From Paracoccus amoyensis (lineage in GTDB: Bacteria > Pseudomonadota > Alphaproteobacteria > Rhodobacterales > Rhodobacteraceae), in contig NZ_JACOQL010000003.1 of the NCBI RefSeq assembly GCF_014490725.1, positions 434,001 to 498,000 of the forward strand: 64,000 nucleotides of DNA, read 5' to 3'. Shown here in pieces: positions 20,358 through 27,899 of this stretch. The translations under genes were made by a program, and so were the position numbers. The notes beneath the pieces were generated by a model. The model was not told the DNA's origin, did not search any database, and was given only the letters and a program-made list of their open reading frames with translations. Position 1 is the stretch's first letter. Each line of letters begins with the position of its first letter.

Positions 20358-20918
20358 ATGAGTGCACTGAATCTTCAACAAGGCGCGTCCAGCCATTCGG
20401 CCTATGACCTGCGCGACCCCCATGCCGACCGTGAAGAAAGCCATACACTGGCGGTTCTGGTCGAAAACGAACCGGGCGTGCTGGCCCGCGTCATTGGCCT
20501 GTTTTCGGGGCGTGGTTACAACATCGACAGCCTGACGGTGGCCGAAGTGGACCACACCGGCCACCGTTCACGCATTACCGTCGTCACCCGAGGCACCCCC
20601 GAGGTGATCGTTCAGATCAAGGCGCAGCTGGGCCGCATTGTTCCCGTGCATGAAGTTCACGATCTGACCGCCGAGGGCGCGGCAGTCGAGCGAGAGTTGG
20701 GTCTGTTCAAAGTCCGGGGCAACGGCGACAAACGTGTTGAGGCGCTGCGGATCGCCGAGATCTTCCGCGCGAATGTCGTTGATTCGACGCTAGAGAGCTT
20801 TGTGTTTGAGGTTGTCGGCACGCCGTCTAAACTGGATGCCTTTGCCGACCTGATGCGTCCGCTGGGCTTGATGGACCTGGCGCGCACCGGGGTTGCCGCA
20901 TTATCGCGCGGCACCTGA
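20358..20918 (+). CDS. ilvN: Acetolactate synthase small (regulatory) subunit
   Basis: A 186-residue regulatory subunit that binds valine and stimulates the catalytic subunit. The N-terminal ACT domain is plain: HTLAVLVENEPGVLARVIGLFSGRGYNIDSLTVAEVDHTGHRSRITVV, with a second ALS_ss_C domain from about residue 100 (ELGLFKVRGNGDKRVEALRIAEIFRANVVD). It is the short, IlvH-like form. Start ATG 20358 follows CAGGGGCAGATC; the frame reaches 20307 upstream. Operon with ilvI. Confidence 0.96.
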   Translation: MSALNLQQGASSHSAYDLRDPHADREESHTLAVLVENEPGVLARVIGLFSGRGYNIDSLTVAEVDHTGHRSRITVVTRGTPEVIVQIKAQLGRIVPVHEVHDLTAEGAAVERELGLFKVRGNGDKRVEALRIAEIFRANVVDSTLESFVFEVVGTPSKLDAFADLMRPLGLMDLARTGVAALSRGT

Positions 20919-20935
20919 TTTATCCGACAAGATTA

Positions 20936-21295
20936 TTAACGCGCGGCGCTGATCCTAAGGTTCGGCGCCGTTTGCTTTTCTTGGCCGTCCTTCGTGTCGG
21001 GCTTGCCGACAGCGACCAGACGCAAATGCGGTTCCGGCGCGGCTGCCATGACGCTGGATTTCAACATGGCTGGCAGTTGCATACACCCGCGCTCTGACAC
21101 CAGCGAGACTTGACGGGCATGACGCAGATTATTGATAATCTCGCTTTCCAGCTCGACCAGATCGCCCGTGCCCGGCCACAGTCCGGTTCCCAACAAATTA
21201 TCGCGGCCTTCCAAATAGGCTAACGACGCATGATCTTCACACCAGATCACAGCCTTTTCGCGTATTTCATTGCTCCAAACAATGACCCCGAGCAT
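20936..21295 (-). CDS. Conserved hypothetical protein, 119 aa
   Basis: A soluble 119-residue protein, beginning MLGVIVWSNEIREKAVIWCEDHASLAYLEG, with no signal peptide or membrane segment. The W-C-E-D core suggests a small compact N-terminal domain and the lysine/glutamine-rich tail looks disordered. I do not recognise a named family. GTGAGG lies about five bases before ATG 21295, codon use resembles neighbours, and an AT-rich promoter-like region is immediately upstream, so I regard it as a real gene. It is convergent with ilvN (17-base gap). Confidence 0.65.
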   Translation of the reverse strand: MLGVIVWSNEIREKAVIWCEDHASLAYLEGRDNLLGTGLWPGTGDLVELESEIINNLRHARQVSLVSERGCMQLPAMLKSSVMAAAPEPHLRLVAVGKPDTKDGQEKQTAPNLRISAAR

Positions 21296-21629
21296 AGCGC
21301 CTCACTGTTACTCCATCCGCCTTCTGGCTTCAGGTTCTACTGTTATAGTCGCGACTTTATGTATGTATTAATCGCGACAAAAGCGAAAAACCGCTCACCG
21401 ATACGCTTTTTAGATTTGGCCGCTTGACCTATCTTCAGATGCAGGTTGCAAAAGAAGTTTCCTACTTGACGCAACAGATTGACTTAACTTGGAAATATTC
21501 TGGTGTTTTAGTTTTCAAAATGCAGTTACTTCTTTGTGAAATTTGCACTTTCTGAAAGCTTGTTGCATTTTTACAAGAGTGGTGCTGCGCCGTGATAAAG
21601 TTACCCCAACGTTACCCGAACAAGTTCAA
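21296..21629. other. AT-rich intergenic region with TCGCGA palindromes
   Basis: This 334-base gap has the lowest GC of the window and no credible open frame. It holds a perfect 10-bp palindrome AGTCGCGACT (21347-21356) and a related site AATCGCGACA (21370-21379), with centres 23 bases apart. On the minus strand TTAATA and CTATAA are 17 bases apart across the same spot, a plausible promoter for the 119-aa gene to the left. The right half (21430-21600) is AT-rich with no structure I could identify. Confidence 0.45.
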
Positions 21630-22382
21630 TTATCTTGCCCGACCGCTGTGCACGTCAGCTACCGCGCGCTGTACTTGCCCCAAACGAGACGCGCGGGAAG
21701 GATGTGTGCCCAGGATATGATCGCCGGGATCAGGCAGGCGATCAAAGAACCGGGCGCCATTGACTGGGTCAAAGCCCGCATTCATCGTCATAATTGCGCC
21801 CAGATAATCGGCCTGCAGTTCCCAATCTCTGGAATAATAGCGCGATCCGACCGATGCACCAATCCGTTGGGCGGTTTCGATGGCATTCTGATTACCGCCA
21901 TAAACCGACGCGATACTGCCCAGAATAACGGCACCTGCTGACGCCGCACCAGTTTTGCGATCAAGGTGGTTCAAGACATGGTGGGCGGCTTCGTGACCGA
22001 CGACGAAGGCCACCTCGTCACCATTTCTGGTCTGGGCAATCAGGGACAACGTAAACCCAATGATCGGCCGACCGGCGGAATCGACGGTTTGAAATGCGTT
22101 CGGCTCTAGCCCCGAACGGTCATCGACCACGAACTGAAAGTCGCAGTTGATCGGTTGAGTGCGACGCTGCAGGCATTCTCGCTCGACCGCAGGCTCCATA
22201 CGTCGCATGACCTGAACGAACATCCGCGCCGCAGATTGCGGGGATCCATCATTGGTCAATACAGGCGCGCGCGCGATCGAGATCGTGGGGCCGTTTGGGG
22301 TATTTCCCTGCTCGACCGGGATTGGTGCGCAGGCCGAAACCGCAAGCATCCCCAAACCCAAGACAGTCGCGATCCGCTTCAT
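21630..22382 (-). CDS. M48-family zinc metalloprotease, lipoprotein
   Basis: A 250-residue protein with a lipoprotein signal (lipobox AVSAC, Cys18), so anchored in an envelope membrane facing the periplasm. The zinc site is HEAAH (His130, Glu131, His134) with the third ligand in WELQAD (Glu188). A glycine-rich stretch follows the HExxH helix. This is the short M48/BepA-like group that clears misfolded outer-membrane proteins; the exact substrate is unknown. It ends in GTHPSRASRLGQV, the usual M48 tail. Divergent from the small gene at 22569. Confidence 0.9.
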   Translation of the reverse strand: MKRIATVLGLGMLAVSACAPIPVEQGNTPNGPTISIARAPVLTNDGSPQSAARMFVQVMRRMEPAVERECLQRRTQPINCDFQFVVDDRSGLEPNAFQTVDSAGRPIIGFTLSLIAQTRNGDEVAFVVGHEAAHHVLNHLDRKTGAASAGAVILGSIASVYGGNQNAIETAQRIGASVGSRYYSRDWELQADYLGAIMTMNAGFDPVNGARFFDRLPDPGDHILGTHPSRASRLGQVQRAVADVHSGRAR

Positions 22383-22568
22383 GGCCCATGTCCCTGCTCT
22401 GATTTTCCGGCATGGCTGCTTTTGTCAGCTCGACCGAATCTGCCTTAACTTATCGGGCGGAACGGCGGTGCGCAAACCCGCCCTGACCCGTTTCGTGCAC
22501 GCATTGGCAGGATTTCCCCTGCCCCGTCTCACAGGTTATGCTGCCACGAAAACCACAAGGAGAAGACA

Positions 22569-22814
22569 ATGTTCACCATTGAGCATGATTTCGATGCCAC
22601 AGTCATCACCTTGATCGATGAGGCAGAGCCGAATACCCGCCCGTTGAACGAAGACATCGTCATCCAGTCCTTTGACGACCGCGTCATCGTCGAGCAGATG
22701 CACCCCGACGGAGACGAGGTGATGCAGGTCGTTTTCACCATTCACCAGCTGACAGAATTGCGGCTGGCGCTGAACCTGCCCGAAGGAAATTATCGGATCG
22801 AGCGTCAGGAATGA
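22569..22814 (+). CDS. Conserved hypothetical protein, 81 aa
   Basis: A small acidic protein (MFTIEHDFDATVITLIDEAEP...) with alternating hydrophobic/polar residues typical of a beta-rich fold and DRVIVEQMHPDGDEVMQVVFTIHQLTELRLALNLPEG in the second half. AAGGAG lies six bases before the ATG, so expression is likely. No signal, membrane segment or known domain is visible. Its last ten bases overlap the convergent DUF167 gene. Confidence 0.72.
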   Translation: MFTIEHDFDATVITLIDEAEPNTRPLNEDIVIQSFDDRVIVEQMHPDGDEVMQVVFTIHQLTELRLALNLPEGNYRIERQE

Positions 22815-23062
22815 TCTATCCGAAACACCTTGTCGCGTGATGTCGCCCCCCGAACCAGCGTCAGCCGCGACTTGGCAAGGCCCAGGGCTTTTGCCAACAG
22901 CTTGACGACGGCTGCGTTTGCCTTGCCATCTTCCGGGGCGGCGGTGACATGGACCCGCAAAATTCCACCCTCGGCCATAGCGACCTGATTTCGCTTTGCT
23001 TTTGGCGTGACGCGAACCGGAATTTCGGCATTTGGCTGGTTAAGATGGGTCAGGTCGATCAT
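22805..23062 (-). CDS. DUF167 (YggU) family protein
   Basis: An 85-residue protein with the YggU fold signature: IPVRVTPKAKRNQVA, ILRVHVTAAPEDGKANAAVVKLLAKALGLAKSRLTLVRGATSRDKVF. Function is unknown; the fold is alpha/beta and soluble. I start at ATG 23062 (MIDLTH); a TTG at 23098 would add 12 residues but has no proper spacing to a ribosome site. Confidence 0.9.
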   Translation of the reverse strand: MIDLTHLNQPNAEIPVRVTPKAKRNQVAMAEGGILRVHVTAAPEDGKANAAVVKLLAKALGLAKSRLTLVRGATSRDKVFRIDHS

Positions 23063-23181
23063 ATTGCCATGTTTCAACGGCTGACCGCTTTCTTTCAACC
23101 CTTTGCAAAGATGTTGTGATGCACTTTGCTTTCGCCGCCGCCGGGCTTAACTGGAACCGCAAGAACAAGAAGGAGACGCCA

Positions 23182-23751
23182 ATGCAATTTCGCAACAACG
23201 CCGCACTGGAATTTCTGGGTTCGCGCCGCTCTCATCCGCCAAAACTGCTACAGCAACCCGCACCTGATCGCGATCAAGTCACCCAATTGCTGACATTGGC
23301 CGCCCGTGTGCCGGATCACGGCAAGCTGGAGCCATGGCGTTTCATTGTCCTGTCACGCGAAACATTGGACAGTTTGGCACCCATCGTGCGGCAGCAGGTT
23401 CTTGAAAGCGGTCAGGACCAGGCAGCGGCGGCCAAGGCCGAGGCGGCGTTTACATCCCCCCTGATCGTTGCGGTGGTCTTTTCGCCGGTTGAAAGCCCGA
23501 AGGTGCCCGAATGGGAACAATTTCTGTCTGCCGGAGCCGTGTGTCTGGGTCTTGTGAACGCGGCGCTTGCCTCTGGCTGGGGCGCGGCATGGCTGACCGG
23601 ATTTGCGGCATTGAACCCTGATTTTGGGCGTAAATATCTGGAACTGGCTGAACATGAACGGATTGCGGGCTTGATCCATATCGGAACGCGCGGCGAAGCG
23701 CCGCCCGAACGTCCACGCCCGGATATCGCTGAACGCACGGTCTGGCTATGA
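23182..23751 (+). CDS. Nitroreductase-family FMN protein (YdjA-like)
   Basis: A 189-residue FMN-dependent oxidoreductase. N-terminal RRSHPPKLL and LLTLAARVPDHGKLEPWRFIVLSRE bind FMN phosphate and the substrate pocket; the C-terminal IGTRGEAPPERPRPD loop is usual for the minimal YdjA/TdsD group. Physiological substrate unknown. AAGGAG six bases before ATG 23182 sets the start; the frame extends to 23116 without support. Its stop overlaps the EI24 gene start (ATGA). Confidence 0.9.
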   Translation: MQFRNNAALEFLGSRRSHPPKLLQQPAPDRDQVTQLLTLAARVPDHGKLEPWRFIVLSRETLDSLAPIVRQQVLESGQDQAAAAKAEAAFTSPLIVAVVFSPVESPKVPEWEQFLSAGAVCLGLVNAALASGWGAAWLTGFAALNPDFGRKYLELAEHERIAGLIHIGTRGEAPPERPRPDIAERTVWL

Positions 23752-24479
23752 CCGTCGCTTTCCGCGCGCTGGCGCTTGGATGGGGCGATCTTCTGCGTCC
23801 GCGTGTCTTCAAGCTGGCACTGGCAGGAATCGCCCTGACGATCGTTCTCTTTGTCGCGTTGCAGGCCGGATTGTTCTGGCTGATCCGCACGTTCCTGCCG
23901 GGGGACTTCGCCCTGCCATGGATTGGAACGATTGATTTTGGCAATACGCTGTCATGGGGTTCGCTGGCCCTGTTCCCGCTGATGGGCTTTTTCCTGATGG
24001 CGCCGGTTGCGGCTGGCTTTGCCGGGCTATTCGCGGAAAATGTGGCCGAGGCGGTCGAGGATATTCACTACCCTGCCCGTCGCGGCAAATCGCTCAGCAT
24101 CATGGATGGCTTGGGGGAATCGCTGGCCCTGATGGCTTTGGTCGTGCTGGTGGCGATCATATCGCTGCTCCTGACGCCCGTGCTTGGGCCACTTGCGCCG
24201 GTGCTGTTCTATGTCGTGAACGGCTGGCTGCTGGGCCGAGAATTTTTTCAGATGGCAGCCCGCCGACATCTGTCGAAAGAGGCCACGTTGATCATGCGGC
24301 GCGACAATCGCGGGCAAATCATTCTGGCCGGCGTTCTTGTCGCGATCGCATTGACGATTCCGCTCGTGAATATCGCCGTGCCATTACTGGCGGCGGCGGC
24401 TTTTACCCATCTGTTCCACTTGATCAGCGAAAAATCTGATCGAAATTCGCCACATCAGCGCGGGTCACAACTCCGCTAA
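23748..24479 (+). CDS. EI24 / CysZ-like integral membrane protein
   Basis: A 243-residue protein with at least four hydrophobic segments (about 25-48, 68-98, 126-160, 195-228), and the family pattern LFPLMGFFLMAPVAAGFAGLFAENVAEAVEDIHYP and YVVNGWLLGREFFQMAARRH. CysZ proteins are sulfate-type channels in other bacteria, but that role is not proven for this group. Coupled to the nitroreductase by a four-base overlap. Its 3' end overlaps the convergent DUF1467 reading frame by about 56 bases. Confidence 0.85.
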   Translation: MTVAFRALALGWGDLLRPRVFKLALAGIALTIVLFVALQAGLFWLIRTFLPGDFALPWIGTIDFGNTLSWGSLALFPLMGFFLMAPVAAGFAGLFAENVAEAVEDIHYPARRGKSLSIMDGLGESLALMALVVLVAIISLLLTPVLGPLAPVLFYVVNGWLLGREFFQMAARRHLSKEATLIMRRDNRGQIILAGVLVAIALTIPLVNIAVPLLAAAAFTHLFHLISEKSDRNSPHQRGSQLR

Positions 24480-24692
24480 GAATGATCCATGCGATCAGCC
24501 CCCAAATGGCGACGGTAATCAGCGTGGTCCGGATCAGGATCGGCTTCACCTTCAGATCGGCCGGTGCGCCAGCATGGGTGCCCGGCACAACATGTCCGGC
24601 ATCCTGCTGACTGCGCTGACCAACCACGCCACGATGAACAAGGTCAGAAACCACAACACCGCGAACAGGACGATCCCGCCAGTCAAATTCAT
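24424..24692 (-). pseudogene. DUF1467 family membrane protein, frameshifted
   Basis: The start ATG (24692) overlaps the epimerase stop (TGATG). The first frame gives MNLTGGIVLFAVLWFLTLFIVAWLV and then loses family sense; the next frame continues with GQRSQQDAGHVVPGTHAGAPADLKV and a second membrane helix, ending at 24424. Together they make one two-helix DUF1467 protein of about 89 residues, so one base is missing near 24645-24655. A lost G in the G-run of TTGG(G)TCAG would repair it. Real mutation or sequencing error cannot be told apart from sequence alone. In related genomes DUF1467 follows the epimerase. Confidence 0.72.
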
Positions 24693-25096
24693 CAGACCTG
24701 CTCCAATTCGATCAGCGTGCCGTTGAAATCTTTCGGATGCAGAAACAGGACCGGCTTGCCATGTGCGCCGATCTTTGGCTCACCATTGCCCAGAATGCGG
24801 GCACCGTCGGCCTTCAGCTTGTCCCGGGCGGCAATAATATCCTCGACCTCGAAACACATGTGATGAATGCCGCCAGAAGGGTTCTTTTCCAGAAACCCGT
24901 TGATCGGGCTGTCATCGCCCAGCGGATACAGAAGCTCGATCTTGGTATTGGGAAGTTCGATGAACACAACCGTCACGCCGTGATCCGGCTCGTCTTGAGG
25001 TGCCCCCACTTTCGCGCCCAGAGTATTCGCGTATTGGGCCGAGGCGGCGGCAAGATCAGGCACTGCTATGGCTACGTGATTCAAACGTCCGATCAT
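24692..25096 (-). CDS. mce: Methylmalonyl-CoA epimerase
   Basis: A 134-residue VOC-fold metalloenzyme that interconverts the methylmalonyl-CoA epimers in propionate and ethylmalonyl-CoA metabolism. Metal ligands sit in GRLNHVAIAVPDL, GGIHHMCFEVEDI and LIELEQV; the HPKDFNGTLIELEQ ending is the family tail. Start ATG 25096 is preceded by a GGGAG site; an adjacent ATG at 25099 adds one residue. The stop overlaps the DUF1467 start. Divergent from the receiver-domain gene. Confidence 0.94.
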   Translation of the reverse strand: MIGRLNHVAIAVPDLAAASAQYANTLGAKVGAPQDEPDHGVTVVFIELPNTKIELLYPLGDDSPINGFLEKNPSGGIHHMCFEVEDIIAARDKLKADGARILGNGEPKIGAHGKPVLFLHPKDFNGTLIELEQV

Positions 25097-25212
25097 CATT
25101 CTCTCCCGTATTTGCAGGCTTTGTAGTCCTTTCATCGATGAAGCGAAAGGAAATCCGACCATGATTAACCGGTTCTTAGAGAATCGGTCGTTAGGTAAGT
25201 CCATAGGGGATG

Positions 25213-25965
25213 ATGAACGGGATTTCAGACATGCAGACAGAAATTGGAACGACCCTACGCGAAACGCTGCCTCTGTGGCAGGCGTGCTTGCCGGGGCGCC
25301 CCTTGGCGGGCCTGACTGTGTTGGTCGTCGAAGATTCGCGCTTTGCCAGCGAAGCGGTGCGACTGCTGTGCCTGCGCTCTGGCGCGCGTATCCGGCGGGC
25401 CGACTGCCTGCGTTCGGCGGCGCGCCATCTGCGAACCTATCGTCCTGCGGTCGTCATTATCGACCTTGGGCTGCCAGATGGCGATGGCGCCGATTTGATC
25501 CGGCAGATTGCCAATGCAGAACTGCGGGTGCCTGTGCTGCTGGGCATCTCGGGCGATCCCGAATTGCGCGAAACGGCGCTGCAGGCGGGTGCGGACGGCT
25601 TTCTTCCCAAGCCCATCGAAAGTCTTGCCGTGTTTCAACAGATGATTTTATCGGCCCTGCCAGAACAGACGACAGGTCGTGGATTGCGCCTGTTACCCAA
25701 CGACGTGATCCAGCCCGATCCCTCGGGCTTGCGCGATGATCTGGTCCATGTCGCCGAAATCCTTTCGGGCGCACGGGACACCTCGGCCATCGACTATATC
25801 GCACGTTTCCTGGCCGGGGTCGCAAGATCAGCCCATGATCCCGCGCTGGAAGAGGCGGCAACGGCCCTTGCCCGCGATCATCAAGCCGGTCATGCACTTG
25901 CAGGTGATCTGGTCCGGATCAGCGGCATGGTCCAAGATCGACTGGCAACGGTGGCCGAAATCTAG
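25213..25965 (+). CDS. Single receiver-domain response regulator protein
   Basis: About 250 residues. The receiver domain spans roughly 33-145 with the acidic pair ED near 40, the phospho-acceptor Asp in VVIIDLGLPDGDG (about 84), Ser in LGISGD and Lys in LPKPIES. The rest (about 165-250) is helical without a DNA-binding motif I recognise. No kinase is adjacent. It may act through protein contact, perhaps as a phosphotransfer partner; that is inference. The start is uncertain: ATG 25210, 25213 and 25231 are all in frame, with AGGGG just ahead of the first two. Confidence 0.82.
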   Translation: MNGISDMQTEIGTTLRETLPLWQACLPGRPLAGLTVLVVEDSRFASEAVRLLCLRSGARIRRADCLRSAARHLRTYRPAVVIIDLGLPDGDGADLIRQIANAELRVPVLLGISGDPELRETALQAGADGFLPKPIESLAVFQQMILSALPEQTTGRGLRLLPNDVIQPDPSGLRDDLVHVAEILSGARDTSAIDYIARFLAGVARSAHDPALEEAATALARDHQAGHALAGDLVRISGMVQDRLATVAEI

Positions 25966-25966
25966 G

Positions 25967-26692
25967 CTAGCCCTCCTGACGACCGGGTAACGCAATATCG
26001 GTCAGCGACGACAGGCTTTGCCGCTGCTGACCACTGGCGTCGAAATTGTCGGACGCCAGCCATTGGTCATAGGCCGGCTGCAGGGCAAGCCAATCCTGAT
26101 CGGTCATCGCAAACCATGCGGTATCGCGGTTCAGACCTTTGACGATCATATGGTTGCGAAACGTGCCTTCGTAGCTAAAGCCAAGACGCAAGGCCGCGCG
26201 ACGTGAAGGAGCGTTGAGCGAATTACATTTCCACTCGACCCGCCGATATCCCGCGTCAAAAGCCCAACGGATCATCGCCATCAGCGCGGCGCCCGCTTCG
26301 CGCCGTTGCTGCAACGCTGGCGTTAGCAGAATGTTCCCGATTTCAATGACGCCCATGGCCACATCGACACGCATGAACGACGCTTCGCCGACCGCCTGAC
26401 CACTATCCGGGTCGATGATCGCATAGAAGCACGGATCGGCACCGTCCTGCACGCTGACCATCCAATCGGAAAATGCCTGCTGATCATCATAGGGACCGTT
26501 GGGCATATAATCCCACAACCAGTCATGCCCTGATTGCGCCTTGAAGACATCAGCCGCGTGGCGGGCCGCATTCAACCGCTCCAGCCGGGTCCAGGGCCCC
26601 GTGATGACTTGCTGCCCCGGCAAGGGCGGGCGCACGAAATCTATCGCCTGACCGGTCGGACGGTTTGCATTCCTGACGGGTTGATCCGGCAT
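25967..26692 (-). CDS. GNAT-family N-acetyltransferase (RimJ/RimL type)
   Basis: A 241-residue cytosolic protein. The GNAT core has AVGEASFMRVDVAMGVIEIGNILLTPALQQRREAGAALMAMIRWAFDAGYRRVEWKCNSLNAPSRRAALRLGFSYEGTFRNHMIVKGLNRDTAWFAMTD, a near-perfect match to the group that acetylates small molecules or ribosomal protein N-termini. Substrate unknown. It ends one base after the convergent receiver gene. The following DUF1501 gene lies 24 bases to its right and runs the same way, so the two could share transcription. Confidence 0.9.
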   Translation of the reverse strand: MPDQPVRNANRPTGQAIDFVRPPLPGQQVITGPWTRLERLNAARHAADVFKAQSGHDWLWDYMPNGPYDDQQAFSDWMVSVQDGADPCFYAIIDPDSGQAVGEASFMRVDVAMGVIEIGNILLTPALQQRREAGAALMAMIRWAFDAGYRRVEWKCNSLNAPSRRAALRLGFSYEGTFRNHMIVKGLNRDTAWFAMTDQDWLALQPAYDQWLASDNFDASGQQRQSLSSLTDIALPGRQEG

Positions 26693-26716
26693 TGCGACGA
26701 TACTCCTGACAATTCG

Positions 26717-27895
26717 TCAGGCCAGAATGCCGGGATTGTCCCCCATGTCCAGATCTGGAAAGACGGTTCGGGTTAGAACATCCTGTGAAACATCAAACAG
26801 ATCGCGCAGCGCCCACGCCGCATAGGCACGGATATCGCGCATGGGCATCAGATCGCGCCCGGCGTAAAGATCACGATCCGCCAGTCCCGGCCATTCGCCA
26901 ATCGCCCTGCCCCCTTTGATCGCGCCGCCAGCCATCAGCATCGCACCGCCCGTGCCGTGGTCCGTGCCACCGGTGCCATTTTCACGCGCGGTGCGGCCGA
27001 ATTCGGTCATGGCCAGAACCGTCGTCTTGCCCCAATTGTCACCAAGCGCGTCTTTCAGTGTCAGAATCGCCGCAGCGAGACGCGCAAGTGGCTTGCTCAT
27101 CACCTTTTCCTGCTGCGAATGACTATCCCAACCGGGGATAGAGAACGTCGCGATCCGGGTGTCCCCGTTCAGCCTGTCCGCAGCAAAACGCGCCAGCAGT
27201 CGGGCATCACGTGTCGGGCCATTTTCCTCCTCGACTGTGCTGACGCCGCTGCCGATAATCTCCATCGCCTGCCCCCCCGCCTGCCGGAACAGCGGGTCGT
27301 CGTGCCAGACATGTTCCAGCAACCGCTGACCTTGCGCACTCAGACGCAGGCGCGTTTCGGGTGCCCAGCTTTTCGACGGCGCCGGCCCATCCAGAATCCG
27401 CATATCGTCCAGCCCGATGGAATAAGCCGTTTCCGATTGCACATTCGGCATTTGCTGCAACAGACGGTTCAGCCAACCATCCCGCTGGTTGCGCAAATCC
27501 AGATCGGTGCCGGTGCCGGCTTCCAGCATGTCCTGCCCATCGAAATGGCTGCGCTTGTCGCGATAAGGCGTTGAAACTGCGGGCGCAAAGCCAAGCTCAC
27601 CGACGCGCCAAAGCGGCATCAGGCTGTCCAGCGCAGGATGCAGCGCAAAATATCCGTCCAGATCGATCGCTCCATTTTCGGGGCCTACCGACAGCGTGCG
27701 CCGCAATTCGCGCAGCGCCGGATCACCATAGGGCTGGAAGACATCCAGCCCATCCATCGCGCCACGCAGGATAATGACCACCAGCCGGTTTTCCCCCGGA
27801 GCCGAGGCGAATGCGATTGTGTTCAACAACGGATGCGCGGCAACCGAGCATCCAATCAAAGCCGTAGATTTCAGAAACAAGCGTCGTGACAGCAT
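26717..27895 (-). CDS. DUF1501 protein with Tat signal
   Basis: A 392-residue exported protein. The N-terminus MLSRRLFLKSTALIGCSVAA has the twin-arginine motif RRLFLK and a mild hydrophobic stretch, typical of Tat substrates exported folded. The mature part has the DUF1501 signature VVIILRGAMDGLDVFQPYGD and TEFGRTARENGTGGTDHGTGGAML with sulfatase-like fold similarity. GGAGG lies seven bases before ATG 27895. It is four bases downstream of the DUF1800 stop, as commonly paired in other bacteria. Role unknown. Confidence 0.92.
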   Translation of the reverse strand: MLSRRLFLKSTALIGCSVAAHPLLNTIAFASAPGENRLVVIILRGAMDGLDVFQPYGDPALRELRRTLSVGPENGAIDLDGYFALHPALDSLMPLWRVGELGFAPAVSTPYRDKRSHFDGQDMLEAGTGTDLDLRNQRDGWLNRLLQQMPNVQSETAYSIGLDDMRILDGPAPSKSWAPETRLRLSAQGQRLLEHVWHDDPLFRQAGGQAMEIIGSGVSTVEEENGPTRDARLLARFAADRLNGDTRIATFSIPGWDSHSQQEKVMSKPLARLAAAILTLKDALGDNWGKTTVLAMTEFGRTARENGTGGTDHGTGGAMLMAGGAIKGGRAIGEWPGLADRDLYAGRDLMPMRDIRAYAAWALRDLFDVSQDVLTRTVFPDLDMGDNPGILA

Positions 27896-27899
27896 GGCG

